A DNA stretch of 64,000 nt from Serratia sp. DD3 (GTDB lineage: Bacteria > Pseudomonadota > Gammaproteobacteria > Enterobacterales > Enterobacteriaceae), in assembly GCF_000496755.2 (NCBI RefSeq), contig NZ_AYKS02000093.1, positions 1 to 64,000 on the forward strand. Direction: 5' to 3'. How positions within the stretch are numbered: the first letter of the stretch is position 1; each line of letters opens with the position of its first letter. The notes beneath the pieces are model-generated. The model saw only the letters and a program-made list of their open reading frames with translations, was not told where the DNA came from and did not search any database. A program made the translations under genes and the position numbers. Positions 1-8,838 of this stretch are shown here, in pieces.

Positions 1-1
1 T

Positions 2-88
2 GCGAAGGTGGCGGAATTGGTAGACGCGCTAGCTTCAGGTGTTAGTGTTCTTACGGACGTGAGGGTTCAAGTCCCTCTCTTCGCACCA
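2..88 (+). tRNA. tRNA-Leu (anticodon CAG)
   Basis: This is a complete 87-nt class II tRNA with an encoded CCA end. The acceptor stem starts GCGAAGG and closes with the complementary CTTCGC before ACCA. The D-arm carries GGTAGACGC, the anticodon loop is CTTCAGGT, giving CAG, and a long variable arm and the TTCAAGTC T-loop follow. It closely resembles the E. coli leuQPVT tRNA. Position 1 is the only upstream base visible, so a preceding tRNA gene cannot be excluded. No integrase or att repeat is seen next to it. Confidence 0.97.
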
Positions 89-349
89 CTTGATGGGTTC
101 TCTTCTTGTTGTTCCTCCCGGTTTAATCGATTAAAAAAGCTGACTGGCTCTGATGGCATTTGTCACTTTTAACTGCGCTTGGCTATTTTTTCCTCAACTA
201 TAAAAAACTTTTACTATTCCTCGCGTTTTGCACATGCCATCACGGCGATAGCGCATTACACTTAGCTCATTAACTTGATGAGTTGACCGTATACAAGCGA
301 CGCATCGAGCGCAAAAATTCCCAATACTATTTTATATGGACAATGATCG

Positions 350-1489
350 TTGAAGACTTCACTCTCCACCTTATCGCTGTTGCTGGGGTTATGTACCCCA
401 TGGGTTAGCCAAGCCAGCAACTCACAACTGACCTCGCAGATTGTCGACAAATATGCTGAACATATGTTCTTCAACAGCGGCGCAATCGGTATGTCGCTGG
501 TAGTGATCGACAATAATCAAGTGGTGAACCGCAGTTTTGGCAGCACCAAACCGGGTAACAATCAACGCCCGCAGCCCGACTCGCTGATCCGCATTGCCTC
601 CATCACCAAGCTGATGACCAGCGAAGTGATGGTTAAAATGGCGGCGGAAGGTAAAGTCAAACTGACCGACCCTCTGCGTAAATATGCGCCTAAAGGGGCT
701 TATGTTCCCGCTTACAGCCCCTCTCAGCCGATAACTTTGCTGAATTTAGCTAGCCATACCAGTGGATTGCCCCGTGAACAACCGGGGAAAAAGCCACCAA
801 AGACACCGGTCTTTACCTGGCCAACCAAAGCACAGCGCTGGCAGTGGCTGGCACATGCCAAGATCACCACACCGCCCGGGACTCACGCGGCCTATTCTAA
901 CCTGGCTTACGACCTACTGGCGGATGCGCTCTCTCGTGCTGCAGGCAAGCCCTACAACGCCCTGCTGCGTGAAAAAATCACTACCCCCTTGGGGATGGTG
1001 GATACCACATTAACCCCGACCGCTGAACAGTGCTCACGCTTGATGGTGGCCGCGGTCAATCCCAGCACCTGCCGGGATACCAGAGCCGCAGCTGGCAGTG
1101 GTGGCGTTTACTCCACCCCGCGTGATATGCAGCGCTGGATGCAGCAATTTCTTTCTTCTAACGTCACCGGGCCACGCAAGCCCACCGCTGCCAGTGAACA
1201 AACCATGTACTTCCAACGCCAGAATTTGGTTACCGTGAAGGGTATGGACGTTCCCGGTGAAGCATCGGCCCTGGGTTTGGGTTGGGTTTATATGGCACCT
1301 CAAGCAGGCCTGCCGGGGATCATTCAGAAAACAGGTGGTGGCGGTGGGTTTATCACCTATATGGCGATGATACCGCAGAAAAATATCGGCGTATTCGTGG
1401 TGGTGACCCGTTCAGAATTGAGTAAGTTCACCAATATGAGTGACCCGGTTAATCAGTTGGTGGCAGATTTAGCGGCTAACCAGGGTTGA
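350..1489 (+). CDS. ampH: AmpH-type class C beta-lactamase-fold DD-peptidase
   Basis: This is a periplasmic penicillin-binding protein of the AmpH family, a D,D-carboxypeptidase/endopeptidase acting on peptidoglycan cross-links and probably involved in peptidoglycan recycling. It has 379 residues, close to E. coli AmpH. A signal peptide covers about residues 1-22, ending SQA. The serine-enzyme motifs are complete: S84-I-T-K87, Y182-S-N184 and K328-T-G-G in a glycine-rich stretch. The gene appears to start at TTG (350), because an in-frame TGA sits at 344-346 and the signal peptide begins at once. An SD-like GGA lies about 11 nt upstream. It stands alone, convergent with mngB. Family assignment is firm; activity is inferred from homology. 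Confidence 0.93.
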   Translation: MKTSLSTLSLLLGLCTPWVSQASNSQLTSQIVDKYAEHMFFNSGAIGMSLVVIDNNQVVNRSFGSTKPGNNQRPQPDSLIRIASITKLMTSEVMVKMAAEGKVKLTDPLRKYAPKGAYVPAYSPSQPITLLNLASHTSGLPREQPGKKPPKTPVFTWPTKAQRWQWLAHAKITTPPGTHAAYSNLAYDLLADALSRAAGKPYNALLREKITTPLGMVDTTLTPTAEQCSRLMVAAVNPSTCRDTRAAAGSGGVYSTPRDMQRWMQQFLSSNVTGPRKPTAASEQTMYFQRQNLVTVKGMDVPGEASALGLGWVYMAPQAGLPGIIQKTGGGGGFITYMAMIPQKNIGVFVVVTRSELSKFTNMSDPVNQLVADLAANQG

Positions 1490-1505
1490 AATAAGTTGCC
1501 CAACA

Positions 1506-1528
1506 TGGGCACACCACGGGTGTGCCCA
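1506..1528. terminator. Hairpin between convergent ampH and mngB
   Basis: A perfect 10-bp stem TGGGCACACC / GGTGTGCCCA with a 3-nt loop lies between the two convergent stop codons. There is no run of T on either side, so it may be a bidirectional terminator helper or an mRNA 3'-end stabiliser rather than a classical intrinsic terminator. Confidence 0.5.
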
Positions 1529-1554
1529 TTGCTGATATCTCTTGATAACTCAGA

Positions 1555-4209
1555 TCACTGACAACGAAAACGGAAGGTCTTCGACTGGCACGGAGCTAGT
1601 TGAGTGAATTCCCCTTTAGCCGCATGCTGCTGCGATAGCGGTTGTTCATCCATCGCTGTTTCCACCCACTCGGTTAATGGCCGTGTGGTGGTTAACTGCC
1701 CGCTGAGCGTGCCTTGTTCCGCCGGGTTGTACACGCGGATAATCAGAGCTTCAGCATCTTCAGCTTTCTTCAACACACTCAACACCGGGCCAGATTCTGC
1801 CATCGACAGCAGGCTAAAATGCAGTGGTGTGCGGAAATTAGCCAGATTCAGTTTCATCGCATCAAACGGCAGTTTGTTGTAACAACGAACCGGCGTCACA
1901 TAGGCCCGGGCCTGTTGCATCACGCCCGCCTGATGGGGGTCGCCCGCAAAGCTAAACAGGCTAAAGCGACAATGCAATTTGCCACGCATTTGTGAGTCTG
2001 GCGTTGGCAGTTTAATGCCGGAAGGACGCCCAGGGCGTAGCAGCAACTCTTCCTTACCCAGCACCCCTACCGAACGGAACAGGGTTAAGGCAAAGGTATC
2101 GCGGCGTTCACCGATAATCTCAAACTCACGTAGTCCTTCAGTAAACAACGCTAGCCCGTGCTGTGTATCATGCAGTGCCGCAAAGTTCATCAATTGCCAT
2201 ACCGGGATCGGCGCTTCCTTCCAGCCCTCTTGCTGCCAATGGGCCATCGCAGGATCATCCACCGGGCGGGTAATGGTACCAAATTGGTTATCCGCCAATA
2301 CCGTCTGGCTGGCAAATGGCGTCGGGATCAGCACACGGACACGGTGATCATCGGCTTGGTTATCTAACCACATTTCGATGTCGATCCGGCGGCTGTTATG
2401 CGCCAACGTCACTTCACAATGTACATCAAGGTAACCGTCACAACGGCGTTCTGCCCGCTGTTGCAAATTAACCGGCAGTGCCATACGTAGCGCCAGTGTA
2501 ATGCTACTCTGCCAGGCTTCATGCTTGATAGCGGTGGTGACGGCGCTTTCAGTTGAATAGATCAACCACTCCTGACGGGAAGGTGAATAGTCATACTCAT
2601 CGCCATCGTCAGAACCTTCTTCCAGTTGTAGCACCTGCTGATAACGGCAACCGGTCTGTTTATCTTCAATATCCAGGGTGCCATTGGCATTGAGCCCAAT
2701 ACGGTAATAGGCGTTTTCCAGGCATTCTGCTGCCGCTACCGATGGCTGGCGCTGTTTACCCGCTTGGTTAGCGTGAATATGCAAGGTGCAATAGCCCATC
2801 GCTGGCAGTGGCTGATACAACTGGATGTCGTACTCCATAAACGGGTCATAGTTGCCGTAGTGCACAATCTGGCGATCCACCAACCCCGGGTCAATCTCCC
2901 GCGCGGCACGGATAAAATACTCCACCGGTTGCCCTTGCTCATCAAGCAGCGAGAATTGCTGGGCGCGAATGCGGATCGTGGTGTTGATCACCTCACTACG
3001 CGCATAAGGCAACAAGTTAAAGAAGGTCAGTTTATCTGCCACCGACCCGGGTGCATCACCATGCTGTACCGGCATATTGTCGACAATCTTGCGCATATAG
3101 AAGCGGACCAGGTTCTCGGCCATATCATCCGCCAAGATAAACCGCGTCATAATCTCCTGGTGTACCTTGTCACTACAGCAACAACCAATACTGTCGTGGG
3201 CATGGTTTTTCAGGATCTCTTTCCACATTTTTTCCAACAGACCGTGATGGTATTCAAAACCCAACGACCAGGCGATAGCAGCCAATGGCTCGAGGATATT
3301 GACGATTTTGTTCTCAATCTCGGCATGAGCAATCTTGATATCCATACGGGTCGACGAAATAGTGCGGTGTACACGCATATACTTGCCGTCGTTGAACTCG
3401 CCTTTTAATGTCGCCAAACGTTCACGGCTAGCTTCAATCTGCTCGAATACCTGCTCAAAACGGCTCATCACAAACTCGCGCTGCGGGTAAATCTCGCGCA
3501 ATTTAGCCATTACCTGGAAAATGTTCTGCTGCAGTGGCATCTGATCGTGGCCGTTAGGCAGCAGAATATCTTTGGTGACTGAGGCGTTTTCCAATACGTT
3601 GAAATAGCTATCCAACCGTTTACGCAACCCGGCTTCATCTTCTGGCAGGTATTTACCAATGGCATAACCTAATGGCAATACTTGTGCCGCCACTTCACTG
3701 CCATCGTTGCTCTGCCAAAAAAACTCAGTCTTATCGGTGCCATGGCGTTCGGAACAGCCGCGCCAGAACATGGCGCGGGTAATACCAAAGCCATTGAAAA
3801 TATGCGGTAACTGCGAAGACATACTGAAAGAATCTGGCAGATAGCCAATCTTCATCGGCTCACCAAACGCCAGGCAATCACGCATGCCATACATCAGGTT
3901 ACGGACAATGGATTCCCCCGACACCACCATGGTATCGGTTTGGCTATACCACGGGCCGATAATCAGTTTACCTGCCTGCACCAGTGCTTTCACCCGCTCA
4001 CGGTTTTCTGGCTTGATGGCGAAATAATCCTCCAGCACTGCCGTTTGACCATCCAGCACATAGAAACGATACTCTGGGTCACTTTCCAGCCGGGCCAAGA
4101 TCTCTTCCATGTTGTTAATCAGCAGGATACGTGACTCCTCGGTGGTGAAATACCACTCACGATCCCAATGCATATGCGGTGTAATATGTACGCGTGATAC
4201 AGGTTTCAT
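1555..4209 (-). CDS. mngB: Mannosylglycerate hydrolase (GH38 alpha-mannosidase)
   Basis: This cytoplasmic glycoside hydrolase family 38 enzyme converts 2-O-(6-phospho-alpha-mannosyl)-D-glycerate, the product of MngA uptake, to mannose-6-phosphate and glycerate. It aligns with E. coli MngB almost throughout (884 versus about 877 residues). The GH38 metal motif HWDREW (H14, D16) opens the protein, and the candidate nucleophile is D126 in YLPDSF. The chosen start is the ATG at 4209, preceded by AGGAATTGAAC. A TTG two codons upstream (4215) is possible but lies too close to the SD. It is 48 nt downstream of mngA, in the same transcription unit. Confidence 0.95.
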   Translation of the reverse strand: MKPVSRVHITPHMHWDREWYFTTEESRILLINNMEEILARLESDPEYRFYVLDGQTAVLEDYFAIKPENRERVKALVQAGKLIIGPWYSQTDTMVVSGESIVRNLMYGMRDCLAFGEPMKIGYLPDSFSMSSQLPHIFNGFGITRAMFWRGCSERHGTDKTEFFWQSNDGSEVAAQVLPLGYAIGKYLPEDEAGLRKRLDSYFNVLENASVTKDILLPNGHDQMPLQQNIFQVMAKLREIYPQREFVMSRFEQVFEQIEASRERLATLKGEFNDGKYMRVHRTISSTRMDIKIAHAEIENKIVNILEPLAAIAWSLGFEYHHGLLEKMWKEILKNHAHDSIGCCCSDKVHQEIMTRFILADDMAENLVRFYMRKIVDNMPVQHGDAPGSVADKLTFFNLLPYARSEVINTTIRIRAQQFSLLDEQGQPVEYFIRAAREIDPGLVDRQIVHYGNYDPFMEYDIQLYQPLPAMGYCTLHIHANQAGKQRQPSVAAAECLENAYYRIGLNANGTLDIEDKQTGCRYQQVLQLEEGSDDGDEYDYSPSRQEWLIYSTESAVTTAIKHEAWQSSITLALRMALPVNLQQRAERRCDGYLDVHCEVTLAHNSRRIDIEMWLDNQADDHRVRVLIPTPFASQTVLADNQFGTITRPVDDPAMAHWQQEGWKEAPIPVWQLMNFAALHDTQHGLALFTEGLREFEIIGERRDTFALTLFRSVGVLGKEELLLRPGRPSGIKLPTPDSQMRGKLHCRFSLFSFAGDPHQAGVMQQARAYVTPVRCYNKLPFDAMKLNLANFRTPLHFSLLSMAESGPVLSVLKKAEDAEALIIRVYNPAEQGTLSGQLTTTRPLTEWVETAMDEQPLSQQHAAKGEFTQLAPCQSKTFRFRCQ

Positions 4210-4257
4210 GTTCAATTCCTAAATAAGCAAGCGCCGCTTTTACGGCGCTAAAAAAAA

Positions 4258-6183
4258 TTACTCAGCTTTAACAATGGTGTATTTGCCTTGCTGCAGCGCA
4301 TGGCGCCGCCAGAAGATCAGCACCAGCGTGGAGATCACCGTGCCAATCAGTGCCGCCCCAAACCAAATGGCTGCTGACAGCAAGCCCCCCAGGCCATTGT
4401 CATGCAATAAGAATAACGAGAAGATCCCGGCGCCCGGCGTTGATAAGCCAATGCCCATTCCACCAACAATCGCCCCCGTGACCATTGAACCCGCCAGGAA
4501 GGAACCAATCACCCGCAGTGGATCTTCAATCGCCATTGGGATCGCCCCTTCGGTGATCCCGGCCAGGCCGAGCAGCCAGGTGGATTTCCCGGTCTCAATT
4601 TCAAACTGTTGGAACAGACGTGGGGCCAGCAGAGTAGAAGCAGTCACAGTGAAAGCGGAAACCATCTTGACTGCGCCAAAAATCGCATAGGGGCCGAACA
4701 CACCATTAGCCATTGCCCCCAGGCAGAACGCATAGGCGGCTTTATTTACTGGGCCACCCAGATCAAAGGAACACATAAAGCCAAGAATAGCCCCCAGCAC
4801 CAACGCATTGGCACCCGACAAGCTATTGAGCCAAGCGGTCAGGCTGTTGTTCAGCCAAGCTACCGGTTGACCAATCACAAACAGCATCAGGCTACCTGCC
4901 ACTAAGGTGCCGATCACCGGATACAGGTAAAATGTCAGGAAGCCATTAAAGTTAGGGCTAAGGCGCACATGGTTCTTCACCCAACGCATCAAGTAACCGG
5001 CAATCAGGCCCCCCACCACACCACCGAGGAAACCGGAACCGATCATGTTGGCGGCTAACCCGGCGGCAAAACCCGGTCCTAATGCCGGTTTATCCGCCAA
5101 TGAATAGGCGGTATAAGCCGACAGCACCGGCACCATCAAGATCCCCAGCATGCCACCGCCCAATTTGCGGTACATCCACAGCCAGGAGTTCTCTTGGTCG
5201 AACAGATGTTGCAGGCCGAGCATTTGTGCCAGTAATACTGACACCGCCAACACGGTACCCCCGGCAACGATCAGCGGCACCGCAAACGAGATGCCGCTCA
5301 ACAAAGCCTGTTTCAGTTCAGTCTTAACGCTGAGTTTCTTTACTGGTGCTGCGCTTTGCTGAACCCGAGGGGCATCTTTAGCCTGTTCACCAGCAGCCAA
5401 CGCCTGCTGTAAAATACGTTCAGCATGTTTAATCGGTTCCGCCACTGGCGTTTCAATACGCGGAATACCGTTAAAACGTTCTACTTCTTTAATCGCCACT
5501 TCGGCGGCAAATACGCAGGCTGTGGCCTGATTGAGTTGTTCAGCGGTCAACCGCCCTTCGATACCATTGGCACCTTGTTTCTCAACATAGACATTGATGC
5601 CCAGTTTGCGCCCGGCTTTCTCAAGATATTCCGCTGCCATATAGGTGTGGGCGATACCCGCTGGGCAGGCAGTGACGCACACCACGGTTGGCCGAGACTG
5701 ATCTTGCGGTTGCTCTTCTGCTTCCGGGGCACCGCCCGCCAACAAAGCCAGCAACTGCTCTGGGGTTGTCGCTTGCAGCACCGCTTCACGCACATCATCA
5801 TCCACCAGCGCGGTCGTCAGGCTGGTCAATAACTGCATATGGGTGGAACCGGCTTGATCTTCAGGGATCGCCAACAGAAAGATCAGGTTGACGCTTTCCG
5901 GGCCATCAATCCCTTCCCATTGCAGTGGTTCTTTCAGTGTGGCAACAGCAAATGCGGCTTCTTTTACCGCCTTGCTTTTGCCGTGCGGTACCGCCAAGCC
6001 TTCACCCAGTGCAGTGGGGCCTTGTGCTTCACGCGCCAATACCGCTTGTAGGAAAGCGTCTTTATCATACAACTTGCCTTGTGCTGCCAATTGATCAGCA
6101 AGTTGCTGGATAGCCTGATCACGTCCCGCAAATACCGTTTGCAGGTTTATCAGACTGGGATGGGTCAGGCTGCTCAGGTTCAT
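4258..6183 (-). CDS. mngA: PTS EIIABC component for 2-O-mannosyl-D-glycerate
   Basis: This fructose-family PTS permease imports and phosphorylates the osmolyte mannosylglycerate. The domain order is EIIA (phospho-site H67 in AVPHGK), EIIB (phospho-site C173 in VTACPAGIAHTYMA) and a membrane EIIC from about residue 295 to the end. It matches E. coli MngA (HrsA) across its length. The ATG at 6183 is preferred because GAGG lies about 8 nt upstream; an in-frame GTG at 6210 has no better site and would add nine residues. It is divergent from mngR, its presumed repressor, and followed by mngB. Confidence 0.95.
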   Translation of the reverse strand: MNLSSLTHPSLINLQTVFAGRDQAIQQLADQLAAQGKLYDKDAFLQAVLAREAQGPTALGEGLAVPHGKSKAVKEAAFAVATLKEPLQWEGIDGPESVNLIFLLAIPEDQAGSTHMQLLTSLTTALVDDDVREAVLQATTPEQLLALLAGGAPEAEEQPQDQSRPTVVCVTACPAGIAHTYMAAEYLEKAGRKLGINVYVEKQGANGIEGRLTAEQLNQATACVFAAEVAIKEVERFNGIPRIETPVAEPIKHAERILQQALAAGEQAKDAPRVQQSAAPVKKLSVKTELKQALLSGISFAVPLIVAGGTVLAVSVLLAQMLGLQHLFDQENSWLWMYRKLGGGMLGILMVPVLSAYTAYSLADKPALGPGFAAGLAANMIGSGFLGGVVGGLIAGYLMRWVKNHVRLSPNFNGFLTFYLYPVIGTLVAGSLMLFVIGQPVAWLNNSLTAWLNSLSGANALVLGAILGFMCSFDLGGPVNKAAYAFCLGAMANGVFGPYAIFGAVKMVSAFTVTASTLLAPRLFQQFEIETGKSTWLLGLAGITEGAIPMAIEDPLRVIGSFLAGSMVTGAIVGGMGIGLSTPGAGIFSLFLLHDNGLGGLLSAAIWFGAALIGTVISTLVLIFWRRHALQQGKYTIVKAE

Positions 6184-6276
6184 CGTTATCCTCAGATTGG
6201 TTATCTTCACTCAGGTGCCGAGGCCGTTCCCTCGGCAAAATATGGCTCTATGATAATCATTGTTATAATACCATTA

Positions 6277-6292
6277 TGTGATCTATTTCAAA
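6277..6292. promoter_or_regulatory. Candidate CRP site in mngA-mngR intergenic region
   Basis: The sequence TGTGATCTATTTCAAA matches the TGTGA-N6-TCACA core at 9 of 10 positions. It lies between the divergent starts of mngA (6183) and mngR (6442), a sensible place for catabolite control of a PTS operon. It is recognised by eye only. Confidence 0.5.
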
Positions 6293-6304
6293 TCAACGCG
6301 ATTT

Positions 6305-6325
6305 TTGTATTATATTTGTATCATA
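6305..6325. promoter_or_regulatory. Candidate MngR operator (10-bp direct repeats)
   Basis: TTGTATTATA (6305-6314) and TTGTATCATA (6316-6325) repeat with an 11-bp period, one helical turn, in the AT-rich divergent promoter region. The position suits the GntR/HutC-type repressor MngR, but no operator from this organism is known to me, so the link is inference. Confidence 0.3.
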
Positions 6326-6441
6326 TAACTTGGAGTGAAATGATAACAACTGCACAAATTATGGTGTTATCTGTTTTTTTATCCGCTCACGAAAGCTAGA
6401 ATGCAGGCAGATCGTCACACAACCCCAGGGATACCCGCGCT

Positions 6442-7158
6442 GTGAGTAAAAAACCCATCTATCGCCAGATTGCCGATACCCTGCGTAAACAAGTTGCTGA
6501 TGGTGAACTGCAACCCGGTGCAGCACTGCCGACGGAAGCCCAGATGCGTGAACAATATGGGGTTAGCCGAGTCACGGTGCGCCAGGCGTTGAAATTACTC
6601 ACTGAAGAGCAAGTAATTGAAAGTATTCAGGGTAGTGGCTGGTATGTAAAAGAAGAAAAGGTCAATTACGACATCTACCAGCTCACCAGTTTTTATGAAA
6701 AGTTGGCTGACCGTAATGTGGAAACTCACAGCGAAGTACTCGCCTTTGAAGTGGCAAAAGCCAGCCCAACCATCGCCGAAGCGCTACGTTTAACCACCGA
6801 AGACAAAGTGTATTACGTCAAGCGAGTGCGCTATATCAAACAAAAACCAGTCACACTGGAAGAAACCTGGATGCCGCTGGCACTCTTCCCCGACCTCAGT
6901 TACGAAGTGATGGAAAAATCAAAATACCATTACATTGAGCAGGTGAAAAAGCGGGTGATTGAGCGTAGTGAGCAGGAGATTATTCCCGTTATGCCCAGTG
7001 AAGATGTGGTTAACGCCCTCGGCATTGACCCACAAAAACCGATCCTGGAGAAAGTATCTACTGGCTTTCTTGACGACGGCACCGTGTTCGAATTCAGCCG
7101 CAACTTCTTTAAGAGTGATGATTACAAATTTACGCTAGTGGCAAAACGTGGGCGCTAA
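6442..7158 (+). CDS. mngR: GntR/HutC-family repressor of the mng genes
   Basis: This is a transcriptional regulator with an N-terminal GntR winged helix (about residues 4-70, including the motif VSRVTVRQAL) and a C-terminal UTRA effector domain (about 90-235). Its 238 residues match E. coli MngR (FarR) closely, including YHYIEQVKKRVI and the NYDIYQLTSF linker. The start is GTG at 6442, with AGGG about 13 nt upstream. It is divergent from mngA-mngB, which it presumably represses, with mannosylglycerate or its phosphate as inducer (family knowledge from E. coli). Confidence 0.93.
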   Translation: MSKKPIYRQIADTLRKQVADGELQPGAALPTEAQMREQYGVSRVTVRQALKLLTEEQVIESIQGSGWYVKEEKVNYDIYQLTSFYEKLADRNVETHSEVLAFEVAKASPTIAEALRLTTEDKVYYVKRVRYIKQKPVTLEETWMPLALFPDLSYEVMEKSKYHYIEQVKKRVIERSEQEIIPVMPSEDVVNALGIDPQKPILEKVSTGFLDDGTVFEFSRNFFKSDDYKFTLVAKRGR

Positions 7159-7178
7159 CAGCGTAGCTTCTCTTATTG

Positions 7179-7214
7179 CTGGGTGTGCCAAAATATTACT
7201 GGGTGTGCCAAAAT
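7179..7214 (+). repeat. Tandem 16-bp direct repeat, 20-bp period
   Basis: CTGGGTGTGCCAAAAT occurs at 7179-7194 and again at 7199-7214, directly after mngR. It holds no coding potential. The core resembles the GGTGTGCCCA arm of the hairpin at 1506-1528. Confidence 0.7.
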
Positions 7215-7316
7215 TGAATATACGTACCATTAATCTATAAGCCAAAGCAGGATGGCTGTTGTAATGATTTGCCATCTCCCATTTTATTGAACAGCTGCAC
7301 TTTGGTTGGTGTAATC

Positions 7317-7340
7317 AGGGCAGACACAAAGGTCTGCCCT
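7317..7340. terminator. Hairpin downstream of mngR and erfK (convergent gap)
   Basis: A perfect 9-bp stem AGGGCAGAC / GTCTGCCCT with a 6-nt loop lies between the convergent genes. A second small hairpin, AAAGGG-TCA-CCCTTT, lies at 7386-7400 just past the erfK stop. Neither has a T-run, so the terminator label is tentative. Confidence 0.4.
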
Positions 7341-7404
7341 ACCAAACAGCAACACGGATGAACCAAGGTCTAATCCCCTCAGCCCAAAGGGTCACCCTTT
7401 AATA

Positions 7405-8325
7405 TCAGTTCACTTTAACTGGCATACCCAAGCGCGCTTTCATCGCAGTGTCGACTTCGCTTTGGTTGACAGCCGGATCCGTCAATACTTTCTCCACAAG
7501 GGCTGTAATCGTCAGCGGGACAGGATCTTTCGACTTAATCTGTTCTTCGTTAGCCGATAACGGGTTATGTACTTCCACGTAGCGTGAGCCATCTGGCTCC
7601 ACAGACACTTTTATCGGTTCATTGATAAACTGCACGCGGGTACCTACCGGCACCTTGTTAAATAAGTATTTGATATCGTCAGATCTCAAACGTACACAAC
7701 CGTGGCTTACGCGTAAGCCAATACCAAAGTTGGCGTTAGTGCCGTGGATGGCATACAAACGGCCAATATACAGTGCATGCAAGCCCATCGGGTTGTCTGG
7801 ACCCGCCGGGACGACAGCAGGCAGGATCTCACCTTCAGCCGCATACTCTGCGCGCATTTTCGCGGTTGGCGTCCAGGTTGGCCCTGCTTTCTTGCGCTGT
7901 ACCGTGGTCACCCAATCCTTCGGGGTATCTGTACCCAACTGACCAATACCTATCGGTAATACTACGACGGTATTGCTGCCTTTAGGAAAGTAATACAGGC
8001 GCATTTCCGCGCTGTTGATAATAATGCCTTCTCTAGGGGTATCCGGTAGCAGCAATTGCTGTGGAATCAACAGCTTACTACCAGGCTTTGGCAAAAAGGG
8101 ATCAACCCCTGGGTTCGCTTCCAGCATATTACTAAACCCCATCTGATACTCAGCCGCGAAGCTCTCCAGCGGCAGTTTGCTATCTGCAGGAATCGTAATT
8201 TCAATATTCTCGCCGATCAGGCGGCTTCCCTTGGCGGGTAACGGGTATACAACAGCGGATGCTGCCTGGCTGAACACAGTCAGGGCAGTAAACAGGGTTA
8301 ATAACGCGCGAATGCTCATTTTCAT
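7405..8325 (-). CDS. erfK: L,D-transpeptidase of the ErfK/YcfS/YbiS family
   Basis: This is a periplasmic L,D-transpeptidase. Members of the family attach Braun lipoprotein to peptidoglycan meso-diaminopimelate. The order is signal peptide (about residues 1-24, ending QAASA), a LysM-like region with [19 protein letters not shown], then the YkuD catalytic domain with HGT...SHGCVRLR; the nucleophile is C210 counted from the ATG at 8325. It resembles E. coli ErfK (LdtA) most, although YcfS and YbiS are close. The ATGs at 8325 and 8319 are both possible; neither has a strong SD. A longer in-frame extension to 8385 would bury the signal peptide and is unlikely. It is a single gene. Confidence 0.88.
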   Translation of the reverse strand: MKMSIRALLTLFTALTVFSQAASAVVYPLPAKGSRLIGENIEITIPADSKLPLESFAAEYQMGFSNMLEANPGVDPFLPKPGSKLLIPQQLLLPDTPREGIIINSAEMRLYYFPKGSNTVVVLPIGIGQLGTDTPKDWVTTVQRKKAGPTWTPTAKMRAEYAAEGEILPAVVPAGPDNPMGLHALYIGRLYAIHGTNANFGIGLRVSHGCVRLRSDDIKYLFNKVPVGTRVQFINEPIKVSVEPDGSRYVEVHNPLSANEEQIKSKDPVPLTITALVEKVLTDPAVNQSEVDTAMKARLGMPVKVN

Positions 8326-8763
8326 CTTCGTAATTAGAGTGGTGGCCATGTTAGCTATTAAAAGTCTATACACGGGTTCTTTCAAGTTGAGGCCAGAATA
8401 CTACCCTTGTCACCGTGGTAACGGTACCCCCGATTGGGGGATGGATAAGCCAAATAACAGAGGAAAGCCAGCTTCCCTGCAGCTTGAAAGACAACGAGTA
8501 TATGTCGTCTCCGATCAAATGTGACCGGACTCGCATTATATGTGCACTTGGTAGCAAGAGGGAAATATTACTCGCGTAAATTCCCCTCTTTTTTGGCGCC
8601 CAATAGCGCCACTACCGAGAATTGTTTCTCCCCACATCGCCTTTGTTAAGGGTTGTTACTCAAAAACCATGGCGGTACAACACTGAACCCGCCCATTTCC
8701 CCTCTTGATTCAACGCTAATAAAGAGCAATTGTCGCCATCACGCCACTTTCACCGACTTGCTC
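8326..8763. other. Non-coding gap between erfK and phosphatase autotransporter
   Basis: I see no credible gene. A hairpin at about 8557-8594 pairs AGAGGGAA with TTCCCCTCT (one bulged C, long loop) and is followed by TTTTTT on the plus strand. It looks like an intrinsic terminator with no obvious plus-strand gene to end, so it may terminate an untranslated or small RNA. Confidence 0.35.
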
Positions 8764-8781
8764 GCGTCATAAAAATGTCAT
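8764..8781 (+). promoter_or_regulatory. Candidate Pho box (PhoB site)
   Basis: GCGTCAT AAAA ATGTCAT shows two heptamers 11 bp apart and matches the CTGTCATAWAWCTGTCAY Pho-box pattern at about 14 of 18 positions. A weak -10-like TTAATT follows about 10 bp later and the start codon of the acid phosphatase gene is at 8839. PhoB control under phosphate starvation makes biological sense for a secreted phosphatase; this is inference from the motif. Confidence 0.6.
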
Positions 8782-8838
8782 CAAAAGCTGTTAATTAATG
8801 AGCCCGCCAATCTATCGGGCTATTAGGGATGACCCATA

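Noticed and set aside
1..349. A prophage or island boundary at the tRNA-Leu gene
   Set aside because: No integrase, no repeat of the tRNA 3' end and an ordinary ampH gene follow.
6245..6265. Fur-box-like ATGATAATCATT near mngR
   Set aside because: Only about 13 of 19 positions match the Fur consensus, and iron control of mannosylglycerate uptake has no support; AT-rich promoter sequence explains it.
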